In this document: positions 1 to 6,189 of the stretch, piece by piece
Layout: every line of letters starts with the position of its first letter
Position numbering within the stretch: the stretch's first letter is position 1
Source: Phenylobacterium sp.
Lineage (GTDB): Bacteria; Pseudomonadota; Alphaproteobacteria; Caulobacterales; Caulobacteraceae
DNA: 7,862 nucleotides
Reading direction: 5' to 3'
Assembly (NCBI GenBank): GCA_028291285.1
Contig: JAQGIJ010000348.1
Coordinates: 1-7,862, forward strand
The notes under the pieces: model-generated
Seen by the model: only the letters and a program-made list of their open reading frames with translations
Told to the model about the DNA's origin: nothing
Database searches by the model: none
Program-made: the position numbers and the translations under genes

Positions 1-185
1 TCGAGCTCGGCCAGGTCGGCCACCCAGCCGACCGGCGGCTTCGCCTCCCCGCGGACCGTCGCCTCGACCCGGAACGAATGGCCGTGCAGGCGGGTGTACG
101 GGCTTCCCGGCGGGCCGCCGTTCGGCAGGTTGTGCGCGGCGTCGAAGCCGGCGGCCTTGGTGATCTCGAAGATGGCTTGGCTCAT
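1..185 (-). CDS. queD: 6-carboxy-5,6,7,8-tetrahydropterin synthase QueD, 5' part only
   Basis: QueD (COG0720, PTPS-like fold) converts 7,8-dihydroneopterin triphosphate to 6-carboxytetrahydropterin, the second step of preQ0/queuosine synthesis in the cytoplasm. Only the first 61 codons are present; the gene leaves the window at its 3' end. The ATG at 185-183 gives MSQAIFEITK and then the family patterns FDAAHNL (residues 14-20) and LHGHSF (33-38). His18, His34 and His36 match the three zinc ligands. The residue four before the first His of HGH, normally the catalytic Cys (CxxxHGH), is Tyr30 here. No good Shine-Dalgarno sequence precedes the ATG, so translation may depend on queE upstream. It is the third gene of the queC-queE-queD cluster, 35 bases after queE, which supports the pathway assignment. 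The family call is firm; exact activity is less sure because of the missing Cys and the truncation. Confidence 0.88.
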   Translation of the reverse strand, partial: MSQAIFEITKAAGFDAAHNLPNGGPPGSPYTRLHGHSFRVEATVRGEAKPPVGWVADLAEL

Positions 186-220
186 GGAGACTTGCAGGGC
201 GGGCCGAGGCGTCCGGGGCC

Positions 221-853
221 TCAGGCGATGCCGAGGTATTTGTGGGTCTGGACGCTTAAACGCCAGCGCGGGTGGGCGAGGCAATAGGCGATCGCGGCCT
301 GCGTGTTCGCCGCACGGTCCGGCCCGTCCATGGGCTGCAGCAGGAAGCGCTCGAAGTCGAGCCCCTCGAACCGGGCCGGATCGACGCCAGCCTGCGGATA
401 GACCAGCTTCAGCTCCTGCCCGCGCGTCTGGGCAAGCGGCGCGTCGGCCTTGGGGCTGACGCAGATCCAGTCGATCCCGTCCGGCGCGGCGATGGTGCCG
501 TTGGTCTCCAGCGCGATGGCGAAAGCGCGCGCGTGCAGCGCCGCAAGCAAGGCCTCGTCCACCTGCAGCAGCGGCTCGCCGCCGGTCAGCACCACCAGCC
601 GGTGGCCCTCGCCCCCGCGCCAGGCCGCCGCCACCGCCTCGGCGAGTGCGTCGGCCGTCACGAACCGGCCGCCGCCCTCCCCGTCTAGGCCCACGAACTC
701 GGTGTCGCAGAAGGTGCAGACCGCGCCCGCGCGGTCCTGCTCGCGGCCGGACCACAGGTTGCAGCCGGCGAAGCGGCAGAAGACCGCCGGCCGGCCGGCC
801 TGGCCACCTTCGCCCTGCAGCGTCAGGAAGATCTCCTTGACCGAATAGCTCAC
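221..853 (-). CDS. queE: 7-carboxy-7-deazaguanine synthase QueE (radical SAM)
   Basis: QueE is a radical S-adenosylmethionine enzyme that ring-contracts 6-carboxytetrahydropterin to 7-carboxy-7-deazaguanine, the step between QueD and QueC. The 210-residue product has the family's usual length. It opens with [14 protein letters not shown] and carries the cluster-binding cysteines as C31-x14-C46-x2-C49. This is the expanded CX14CX2C arrangement known from the Burkholderia multivorans type enzyme rather than the classic CxxxCxxC. The SAM-binding GGEP lies at residues 91-94, ETNG at 116-119 and QPMDG near 173-177. The start is GTG at 853-851, which overlaps the queC stop in a GTGA (4 bases) and implies coupled translation. 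A GAGG lies about 10 bases upstream. The open frame continues upstream into queC, but the conserved N-terminus begins at this GTG. Confidence 0.96.
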   Translation of the reverse strand: MSYSVKEIFLTLQGEGGQAGRPAVFCRFAGCNLWSGREQDRAGAVCTFCDTEFVGLDGEGGGRFVTADALAEAVAAAWRGGEGHRLVVLTGGEPLLQVDEALLAALHARAFAIALETNGTIAAPDGIDWICVSPKADAPLAQTRGQELKLVYPQAGVDPARFEGLDFERFLLQPMDGPDRAANTQAAIAYCLAHPRWRLSVQTHKYLGIA

Positions 854-1587
854 CCGACCGCCTCGGCGCTCCGCAGGCTGGGCCGCCCCTCGGCGATCCA
901 GCCGTCCCAGCCGCGGGCGCGCAGCTCGCAGGCCGGGCAGGTCCCGCAGCCGTAGCCCCAGGCGTGCAGCTCGCCGCGCTCGCCCAGATAGCAGGTGTGG
1001 CTCTCGCGCAGGATCAGCTGCACCAGCGCCTCGCCGCCCAGCCCGTTGGCCAGCGCCCAGGTCTCGGCCTTGGTCAGGCGCATCAGCGGCGTCTCGATCG
1101 CGAAGTCCTGGGCCATCCCCAGGTTCAGCGCCCGCTGCATGGCGTCGAGGGTGTCGCGCCGGCAGTCGGGATAGCCGGAGAAGTCGGTCTCGCACATGCC
1201 GCCCACCAGCCGCCGCAACCCCCGGCGGTCGGCCAGCGCCGCCGCATAGACGAAGAAGGCGAGGTTGCGTCCCGGCACGAAGGTCGAGGGAAGCCCCTTG
1301 TCGGTCAGCTCGATCGCCCGATCGGCGGTGAGCGCGCTCTCAGCCACCGCGCCGAAGCCCCGCATCTCCAGCACATGGTCCGCGCCCATCCGGCTCGCCC
1401 ATTGTGGAAAGCCGCGCGACAGGCCCTCGCGCACCGCCTGGCGCGCCTGCAGCTCCACCGAATGGCGCTGGCCGTAGTCGAAACCCACCGTCTCAACGCG
1501 CGCGTAGCGCTCCAGCGCCCAGGCCAGGCACACGGCGGAATCCTGCCCGCCGGAAAACAGCACAAGCGCGCCCGAAGTCTCGTCCAT
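850..1587 (-). CDS. queC: 7-cyano-7-deazaguanine synthase QueC
   Basis: QueC uses ATP and ammonia to turn 7-carboxy-7-deazaguanine into preQ0. The 245-residue product begins [20 protein letters not shown] and has the PP-loop SGGQDS at residues 12-17. FDYGQRH lies at 36-42, TFVPGRN at 102-108 and the signature [12 protein letters not shown] at 132-143. The zinc site is made of C199, C214, C217 and C220 (CxxCxxC preceded by a distant Cys). Length and motifs match the family closely. An in-frame ATG nine bases upstream (1596-1594) would add MGP; 1587 is preferred because a GGGG lies just upstream of it and because it matches the usual short N-terminus, but this is uncertain. It is the first gene of the operon. 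An EcfG-like element lies about 60 bases upstream on this strand. No preQ1 riboswitch was recognised in the 111-base leader region. Confidence 0.96.
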   Translation of the reverse strand: MDETSGALVLFSGGQDSAVCLAWALERYARVETVGFDYGQRHSVELQARQAVREGLSRGFPQWASRMGADHVLEMRGFGAVAESALTADRAIELTDKGLPSTFVPGRNLAFFVYAAALADRRGLRRLVGGMCETDFSGYPDCRRDTLDAMQRALNLGMAQDFAIETPLMRLTKAETWALANGLGGEALVQLILRESHTCYLGERGELHAWGYGCGTCPACELRARGWDGWIAEGRPSLRSAEAVG

Positions 1588-1644
1588 CGGCCCCATATGC
1601 GCGTTGCGGCGGCCGGGGGGAAGGCGCCGGCCCGCGCGCGGACG

Positions 1645-1671
1645 GGAACAGCAGGCGCGTCGCTCGGTTCC
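1645..1671. promoter_or_regulatory. Symmetric EcfG-like divergent promoter candidate
   Basis: Between queC (minus) and the small plus-strand gene at 1699 lies the inverted repeat GGAAC (1645-1649), 17 bases, GTTCC (1667-1671). Read on either strand it matches the EcfG general-stress promoter form GGAAC-N16/17-cGTT at all but one position. On plus, GGAAC, 16 bases, gGTT (1666-1669). On minus, GGAAC (1671-1667), 16 bases, tGTT (1650-1647). A plus transcript would start near 1676, just ahead of the strong ribosome binding site at 1684-1690. A minus transcript would give queC a leader of about 50 bases. The sequence match is seen; promoter function is inferred. It could instead be an operator for a dimeric regulator. 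Confidence 0.4.
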
Positions 1672-1683
1672 TGCGCAAAGCGC

Positions 1684-1690
1684 GAGGAGG
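1684..1690 (+). promoter_or_regulatory. Strong ribosome binding site of the 81-residue small gene
   Basis: GAGGAGG lies 8 bases before the ATG at 1699 and fixes the start of this small gene, although the frame stays open far upstream. It is the best Shine-Dalgarno match in the left half of the window. The short inverted repeat GCGC-AAA-GCGC (1673-1683) sits directly in front of it and could shield it in the transcript, but with only four pairs this is weak. Confidence 0.75.
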
Positions 1691-1698
1691 ACGATCAG

Positions 1699-1944
1699 AT
1701 GGCGCGAGCGGACGATCCCAACTGCGGCGTGGACGACCAGGCTCTGGGCGAGCCGGTGGCGCAGACCGGCCCGGGCCTGCCCGACGAGGCGATCGGGCCC
1801 GAGCAGCGGACCATTTCCGAGGAGCTCGAGCTCGCCGAGAGCGAGGAAGGCCGCCGCATCGAGCAGAAGCTTCGCGCCGAGCTCCTGGCCCGCGGGCTGG
1901 GCGACGAAGAGGCGGCCGCGGCCGATCCGACGGGGCACGCCTGA
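1699..1944 (+). CDS. Small acidic hypothetical protein (81 aa)
   Basis: The gene encodes 81 residues with no family that I recognise. It is rich in Asp, Glu and Ala. The central part (about residues 36-70, from [12 protein letters not shown] to LGDEE) should form an amphipathic helix of alternating acidic and basic residues. The first 35 residues look disordered (Pro, Gly, Asp). One Cys is present (C9). There is no signal peptide or membrane segment, so a soluble cytoplasmic protein is likely. The start is set by GAGGAGG at 1684-1690. Much longer frames overlap it on both strands, but they are mere consequences of high GC. The ribosome binding site, the EcfG-like element upstream and the compositional bias together support a real gene, perhaps a stress-induced small protein. 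That role is inference only. Confidence 0.65.
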   Translation: MARADDPNCGVDDQALGEPVAQTGPGLPDEAIGPEQRTISEELELAESEEGRRIEQKLRAELLARGLGDEEAAAADPTGHA

Positions 1945-1986
1945 GGATCCTCTCGTGCGAAAGGCGAGTTCCGTAGCTCCGCCGCA

Positions 1987-2012
1987 GGAACTGTCAAATG
2001 AGGTCCGGGGTT
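1987..2012 (+). promoter_or_regulatory. Second EcfG-like promoter candidate
   Basis: GGAAC at 1987-1991 is followed after 17 bases by gGTT at 2009-2012, the same GGAAC-N17-nGTT pattern as the element at 1645-1671. Transcription would begin roughly at 2018-2021, on or next to the GTG that starts the 60-residue gene, so the mRNA would be leaderless or nearly so. The match is seen directly; function is inferred. The first base of the -10 differs from the usual C. Confidence 0.33.
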
Positions 2013-2020
2013 GTTGGCGC

Positions 2021-2203
2021 GTGACCCCCGAAGAACTGCGAAAAGAAGCCGCCGCCACCGAGTTGATGTCGAGGCTGGTGAGCTTTCGGCCCGACAAGAC
2101 CTGGCTGGCCGCCAAGGCCGCGGAGCTTCGCCATCAGGCCGACAAGCTCGAAGCCCGCTCCTGGACGCCGAATGAACCGGGGCGCGACCCGCCGGCGCAG
2201 TGA
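2021..2203 (+). CDS. Small helical hypothetical protein (60 aa)
   Basis: From the GTG at 2021 the product reads [20 protein letters not shown], then [25 protein letters not shown] and a Pro-rich tail. It resembles a widespread but poorly studied group of short alphaproteobacterial proteins: an N-terminal LR..A segment, a Asp-x-x-x hinge and a C-terminal helix ending in A..LE. The likely structure is a two-helix hairpin or coiled coil. This resemblance is from memory and is tentative. There is no Cys and no signal or membrane segment. No convincing Shine-Dalgarno precedes the GTG (only GGGG at 2007-2010), which fits the leaderless start suggested by the promoter candidate at 1987-2012. An ATG at 2066 would give a 45-residue form without the conserved first helix and is less likely. 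Confidence 0.5.
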   Translation: MTPEELRKEAAATELMSRLVSFRPDKTWLAAKAAELRHQADKLEARSWTPNEPGRDPPAQ

Positions 2204-2261
2204 CGCCAGGACCGAGGCGCGCCCATTCGCAATTCGTGACAGGCCAGATTCTTAAATTGCG

Positions 2262-2289
2262 TTGACGCAACGCGCCGCCCGCGTATGTC
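2262..2289 (+). promoter_or_regulatory. Candidate housekeeping promoter of the response regulator gene
   Basis: TTGACG (2262-2267), 16 bases, TATGTC (2284-2289) resembles a sigma-70 type promoter in the only relatively AT-containing part of this gap. The start of transcription would be near 2296, leaving about 40 bases of leader. The -35 element lies inside the perfect inverted repeat GCGTTG-ACG-CAACGC (2259-2273), a possible operator. A GGAACC at 2291-2296 recalls an EcfG -35, but no proper -10 follows at the right distance. Confidence 0.35.
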
Positions 2290-2338
2290 GGGAACCTAAC
2301 ATCGCGCCCGTGGATTTTGGCCGGCGTTGAAAGAGCCC

Positions 2339-2740
2339 ATGTCGCAACTTTCCCTCAGCGCCGAGTCCGACCCGCGCGTGCTGGTCGTGGAGGACGAGCC
2401 GCACATCTGCGAGCTCCTGTCCGACATGCTGCGCGCCGACGGCTTCCTCCCGGAATGCGTGCAGCGCGACGAGGAGGCCTACGCCGCGCTTCACCGCTCA
2501 GGCGCCTTCGCCTGCATGATCGTCGACGTGAACCTCGGGACGGGCACCACCGGCTATGACGTAGCCCGCTTCGCCCGCCGCATCGACCCGCAGCTGCCGG
2601 TCATCTTCGTCAGCGGCCAGACCTCGCCCGCCTCCTTCCGCGCCCACAGCGTGCCGGGCAGCCTGTTCCTGGCCAAGCCGTTCACGGCCGGCGAGCTGAT
2701 GGAGCGGGTCCGCGTCCTGGTCGGCGACAACGACGGCTGA
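2339..2740 (+). CDS. Single-domain response regulator (REC only)
   Basis: The product is a 133-residue stand-alone receiver domain, which accepts phosphate from a histidine kinase and acts by protein contact since no output domain follows. Visible features in order: RVLVVEDEP (13-21) with the acidic pair E18 and D19, phospho-acceptor Asp63 in IVDVNLG (61-67), switch Ser92 in VIFVSGQT, and Lys113 in AKPF. All catalytic positions are intact. The VDVNLG form is common in receivers linked to alphaproteobacterial hybrid and HWE kinases. It does not carry the FATGUY motif of stress-pathway regulators such as SdrG and LovR. No kinase gene is next to it, so it is an orphan and the partner is unknown. 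ATG at 2339 was chosen; an in-frame TTG at 2327 would add four residues. GAAAGAG lies only 3 bases before the ATG, so the ribosome binding site is poor for that start and the TTG cannot be excluded. Confidence 0.93.
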   Translation: MSQLSLSAESDPRVLVVEDEPHICELLSDMLRADGFLPECVQRDEEAYAALHRSGAFACMIVDVNLGTGTTGYDVARFARRIDPQLPVIFVSGQTSPASFRAHSVPGSLFLAKPFTAGELMERVRVLVGDNDG

Positions 2741-2778
2741 GGCCCCAACGCACGGCGGCGGCCTGGCCCCGCGACGGC

Positions 2779-2820
2779 GTAAACGATCCACACACCTCCT
2801 GTCATGTAAGCGATGCACGC
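2779..2820 (+). repeat. Imperfect 15-base direct repeat before the 73-residue gene
   Basis: Positions 2779-2793 (GTAAACGATCCACAC) and 2806-2820 (GTAAGCGATGCACGC) agree at 12 of 15 bases, with starts 27 bases apart. The second copy ends exactly at the ATG at 2821. Paired sites like this can bind a regulator, but nothing else identifies one. Chance duplication is possible. Confidence 0.4.
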
Positions 2821-3042
2821 ATGAGTGGAGCGCCGACATCTGAGACCGAGCGGCTGGCCCGTGAGCTCTGCGCCTCCGAGGGGTGGGACCCCGACGAGCG
2901 CGTGGACTGCGAGGCCGGCGAGGTCGCGCTCGCCGTGCGCTCCGCGCTGAGCGGCCGCTGGACCTGCCTGCGCTGGCACGCCTACGCCCAGGCCGCCGAG
3001 CGCCTCGTGCGCGTCCAGGGGGACGACTGGGCCCGCTTCTGA
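2821..3042 (+). CDS. Small hypothetical protein (73 aa)
   Basis: The product starts MSGAPTSETERLARELCASE and contains GWDPDERVDCEAGEV, then RWTCLRWHAYAQAAERLVRVQ. The order (LAR.LC...G.DPD..V, then W..Y...A) resembles short alphaproteobacterial and phage-associated hypothetical proteins of unknown function; this comparison is from memory. Cysteines lie at C17, C30 and C49, and Trp/His at W47, W52 and H53. There is no signal peptide or membrane span. No Shine-Dalgarno sequence is visible before the ATG, and the imperfect direct repeat ends directly on it, so either the transcript is leaderless or the gene is poorly translated. It lies 80 bases after the response regulator, on the same strand, so co-transcription is possible. 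The function is unknown. Confidence 0.6.
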   Translation: MSGAPTSETERLARELCASEGWDPDERVDCEAGEVALAVRSALSGRWTCLRWHAYAQAAERLVRVQGDDWARF

Positions 3043-3100
3043 CGTGTGATGCGCCGGCGCCGCACGCGCTGCGTACCTGAACGCTGATAGCTTATCCAGG

Positions 3101-3129
3101 TTGACACATTGGGCCGCCTTGGCAGAGCT
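3101..3129 (+). promoter_or_regulatory. Possible promoter of the TonB-dependent receptor gene
   Basis: A perfect -35 hexamer TTGACA stands at 3101-3106 at the edge of an AT-richer patch (3082-3110) in the 138-base gap before the receptor gene. The expected -10 region 17 bases on (around 3124) reads AGAGCT and is poor by the E. coli rule. The Caulobacter housekeeping -10 is looser, and only a partial match is seen. The -35 is clear; the rest is inference. No Fur box was recognised. Confidence 0.3.
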
Positions 3130-3180
3130 TGGTCCATCGGCGAACGGACGGACACAGATTCCGGCGCCAGGGAGGAACGG

Positions 3181-6084
3181 ATGAGCTTTACTTCGCATCT
3201 GCGGAGCGCGCTGATCGTGGGCGCGTCCGCCAGCGTCTTGGCCGCCCTCGCCGGGCCCGCGGCCGCGCAGACCACGCCCGCCGACGCGCCTCAGGCGACC
3301 GCCCGCGGCGGCGGCAACGTCCTCGAGACGCTGGTGGTCACCGCCCAGCGACGCGAGGAGAACCTCCAGGCGGTGCCGGTCGCGGTCTCGGCGTTCAGCG
3401 CCGAGACCCTGAAGGCCGCCCGCATCGACGGCGGGCAGAACCTGCTCCAGGCCGTGCCGAACGTGAACTTCACGCGCTCGAACTTCGGCTCCTACAACCT
3501 GTCGATCCGCGGCATCGGCAGCAAGGTGATCGGCAACTCCGGCGAGGCCGGCGTCAGCTTCCACGAGAACTCCACGCCGCTCACCTACAACCGCCTGGCC
3601 GACGCGGAATTCTACGACGTCGACCGCGTCGAGGTGCTGCGCGGGCCGCAGGGCACACTCTACGGACGCAACGCCACCGGCGGCGTGGTCAACGTGATCA
3701 CCACCCGCCCGGGCGACAAGTTCGGCGGCTGGGGCACGGCCGAATACGGCAACTACAACAGCGTGCGGCTGAAGGGCGCGGTGAACATCCCGCTGACCGA
3801 CTTCCTGGCGGTGCGCTGGGCCGGCTTCTACCTGAAGCGCGACGGCTTCGCGACGAACACCTTCACCGGACACGACGTCGACAGCCGCGACATCAAGTCC
3901 TCGCGGCTGAGCATCCGGCTGCATCCGAACGACGTGCTCGACGTCACCGCCATGTGGGAGCACTTCGAGGAGAAGGACAGCCGCAACCGCATCGGCAAGC
4001 AGCTCTGCAACGCCGATCCAGGTCCCGCCACCCTTGGCGCCGTGCCGGTCAGCGCGCTGAACCGCAACCTGCTCAGCCAAGGCTGCCTGCCCGGCTCGCG
4101 CTATGATCCCTCGGCCTTCGGGGCGGTGAACACCGCCGCGACGCTCGGCGGCATCTACCTGCCGTTCATCGGCCTGGCGCCGCAGGGCAACCTGCTCGCC
4201 GGCAAGGTCCAGGACACCAACCTGCGCCATATCGAATCGGTGGTGGATCCGACCTACTCCGGCCGGGAGAACTTCTTCCAGATCGACGGCAAGGTCCGGC
4301 TGCCGCACGAGCTGACCTTCGAGACGCTGACCGGCTTCAACTACGACCAGGGCTCTTCCTACCAGGACTACAACCGCATCGTGCCGAACCAGGTGTTCAC
4401 CCCGGTGGGCGCCGCGGCGGCGATCTTCCCGGGCGGCTTCGTCAACGACGGCCAGGTCGGGCGGGCCAACACCCTGCGCTCGTTCGACTACTACCCGATC
4501 AAGTCGAAGGAGTTCACCACCGAGGCGCGGCTCTATTCCAACTGGGGCGGAGCCTGGGACTTCAGCCTCGGCGGGCTGCACAGCGCCTACCACATCCGCA
4601 GCGACTACTACGTCTTCTCCAACGGGCTGACGGCGTTCGCCACGGTGCAGGACATCCTCGCCGGCGCGCCGGGCCGGCTGCCCTTCTACATCGACCCTGG
4701 CTTCCCGCCGAACGGCGCGGCCGGGCACAACTACTATGACAACGCCGCCGACAACTACATCAGCTCCGACGCCGTCTTCGGCGAGCTCTACTGGCGGCCC
4801 ACCGACAGCATCCGCGTCACCGGTGGCCTGCGCTTCACGCGCGACCACAAGGAGAGCGATCCGGATCCGGTGGAGCTGCTTGCGCAACCGACCGAGACCG
4901 CCCCGCCGCCCGGCTCCGGCGTGATCCCGAACCCGATCTTCAACGGCGGCCGCGGCCACCCGCTGGCCCCGGTGCTGACGCTCACCGAAAAGGCGACCAC
5001 GGGGCGGCTGAACGTCGAGTGGACGCCACACCTCGAGTTCACTGACTCGACGATGCTCTACGCCAGCTATTCGCGTGGCTATAAGGCCGGAGGCTTCAAC
5101 ACGCCCTGCGACGTGCAGAGCCCCGGCTGCGGGTCGGTGCCGCGCACCTTCGCGCCGGAGTTCGTCAACGCCTACGAGATCGGCACGAAGAACACCCTGG
5201 CCGGCGGGTCGGTGCTGCTCAACCTGACCGCCTTCCACTACGACTACACGGGCTACCAGATCTCCTCGATCATCAACAAATCCTCGGTCAACCAGAACGT
5301 CGACGCCAAGATCGACGGACTGGAGCTGGAGAGCGTCTGGGAGCCGGTGCACAACCTGCGCTTCAACCTCAACGCCGGCTGGCTGCACACCAAGCTGACC
5401 GGCGGGGCGCTGATCGACACCCTCGACCGCACCCAGGGCAACCCGGCGCTGGCGGTGATCAAGGCCTCCGACGCCTCCAACTGCGTGGTCAACCGCGCCG
5501 CCCTCGCCAACCTGGTGGCGGTGCAGGAAGGCCTGCCGGGCGCGCCCAACGTCCCGGGCGTCACCGGCGCCCCGACTGCGCTGCTGGGCGCCTGCTCGGG
5601 CCTGTTCTCGGCCTTCGGCCTCTACAACTACACCGGCATGAACGTCGTGACCTCGCCCATCGCGGTCAACGGCGCGCCGGGCCCCAACGGCATCGTCCAG
5701 GTGGGCCAGGGCGTGGGGGTGAACCTCAAGGGCAAGCGGCTGCCGAACGCGCCCGAGTGGACCGTCTCCTTCGGCGCCCAGTACACCTGGGACGTCATCG
5801 ACTGGCGGGTGACCCTGCGCGGCGACTACTACCGCCAGGGCGACAGCTTCGCGCGGGTCTACAACTCCGTCAGCGACAAGCTGAAGGGCTACCAGAACGT
5901 CAACGCCACCCTGACGGTGGCCAATCCGGGCTGGGACTTCGACGTGCAGCTGTTCGTCAAGAACCTCACCAACGAGACGCCGATCACCGACGCCTATCTG
6001 ACGGACGACTCCTCGGGCCTGTTCGCCAACACCTTCACGCTCGATCCGCGCACCTACGGCGTGGCGGTGACCAAGCGCTTCTGA
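3181..6084 (+). CDS. TonB-dependent outer membrane receptor, substrate unknown
   Basis: The 967-residue product is a TonB-dependent receptor, which imports a scarce ligand across the outer membrane using energy passed on by TonB-ExbBD. Residues 1-29 form a signal peptide (LRS, hydrophobic core, cleavage after GPAAA before Q30). The TonB box lies in LETLVVTAQRRE (48-59), typical of Caulobacterales and sphingomonads. The plug spans about 60-175 and contains VEVLRGPQGTLYGRNATGGVVNVIT (150-174). The rest is a 22-strand beta barrel of alternating aromatic strands, ending in the expected C-terminal Phe (TKRF). At 967 residues it is longer than the usual 700-800, owing to long Gly/Pro/Ala-rich loops such as 770-850. 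Six cysteines form three close pairs. The start is fixed by the signal peptide and by GGAGG at 3171-3175; frame upstream to 3109 is not coding. It is flanked by its own promoter region and a strong terminator, so it is probably monocistronic. No neighbouring gene hints at the ligand. Confidence 0.96.
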   Translation: MSFTSHLRSALIVGASASVLAALAGPAAAQTTPADAPQATARGGGNVLETLVVTAQRREENLQAVPVAVSAFSAETLKAARIDGGQNLLQAVPNVNFTRSNFGSYNLSIRGIGSKVIGNSGEAGVSFHENSTPLTYNRLADAEFYDVDRVEVLRGPQGTLYGRNATGGVVNVITTRPGDKFGGWGTAEYGNYNSVRLKGAVNIPLTDFLAVRWAGFYLKRDGFATNTFTGHDVDSRDIKSSRLSIRLHPNDVLDVTAMWEHFEEKDSRNRIGKQLCNADPGPATLGAVPVSALNRNLLSQGCLPGSRYDPSAFGAVNTAATLGGIYLPFIGLAPQGNLLAGKVQDTNLRHIESVVDPTYSGRENFFQIDGKVRLPHELTFETLTGFNYDQGSSYQDYNRIVPNQVFTPVGAAAAIFPGGFVNDGQVGRANTLRSFDYYPIKSKEFTTEARLYSNWGGAWDFSLGGLHSAYHIRSDYYVFSNGLTAFATVQDILAGAPGRLPFYIDPGFPPNGAAGHNYYDNAADNYISSDAVFGELYWRPTDSIRVTGGLRFTRDHKESDPDPVELLAQPTETAPPPGSGVIPNPIFNGGRGHPLAPVLTLTEKATTGRLNVEWTPHLEFTDSTMLYASYSRGYKAGGFNTPCDVQSPGCGSVPRTFAPEFVNAYEIGTKNTLAGGSVLLNLTAFHYDYTGYQISSIINKSSVNQNVDAKIDGLELESVWEPVHNLRFNLNAGWLHTKLTGGALIDTLDRTQGNPALAVIKASDASNCVVNRAALANLVAVQEGLPGAPNVPGVTGAPTALLGACSGLFSAFGLYNYTGMNVVTSPIAVNGAPGPNGIVQVGQGVGVNLKGKRLPNAPEWTVSFGAQYTWDVIDWRVTLRGDYYRQGDSFARVYNSVSDKLKGYQNVNATLTVANPGWDFDVQLFVKNLTNETPITDAYLTDDSSGLFANTFTLDPRTYGVAVTKRF

Positions 6085-6110
6085 CACGCGCGCTCCAAGC
6101 GCGACGGGGC

Positions 6111-6144
6111 CGGCGGCGAGGGCGACCTCGCCGCCGTTTCTTTT
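6111..6144 (+). terminator. Intrinsic (Rho-independent) terminator after the receptor gene
   Basis: An 11-base-pair, perfectly matched GC stem (6111-6121 with 6126-6136) is closed by the GNRA-type tetraloop GCGA (6122-6125) and followed by TTTCTTTT (6137-6144). It starts 27 bases after the receptor stop codon. There is no T tract on the other side, so it acts on the plus strand only. It separates the receptor transcript from the chorismate mutase gene. Confidence 0.93.
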
Positions 6145-6189
6145 GCGCCGCGCGCGGCGAGGGGCATCATCTTGCCGCTCCGGCGGCCT

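Noticed and set aside
1588..1644. preQ1 riboswitch in front of queC
   Set aside because: No C-rich loop with a matching A-rich tail of the preQ1-I or preQ1-II kind could be found in the leader on the minus strand.
964..1698. Long plus-strand frame opposite queC reaching into the 81-residue gene
   Set aside because: It is a shadow of queC. Only the part from the ATG at 1699, behind GAGGAGG, is supported.
1967..1992. Inverted repeat AGTTCC / GGAACT after the 81-residue gene as a terminator
   Set aside because: The stem has only six pairs with a 14-base loop and no T tract follows; the GGAACT half is better explained as a promoter element.
1998..2024. Eight-codon frame (ATG at 1998) overlapping the GTG of the 60-residue gene by GTGA
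   Set aside because: It has no ribosome binding site, and the overlap is easily explained by chance; it would also lie outside the transcript if the promoter candidate at 1987 is right.
3109..3180. TTG start giving the receptor 24 extra N-terminal residues
   Set aside because: The extension is hydrophilic and would bury the signal peptide; GGAGG at 3171 points to the ATG at 3181.
2554..6087. An open frame of 1177 codons on the minus strand opposite the receptor gene
   Set aside because: It is antisense to a clear TonB-dependent receptor; the translation is a low-complexity Ala/Gly/Arg/Val/His mix without domains. Stop codons are rare in such frames at this GC content.
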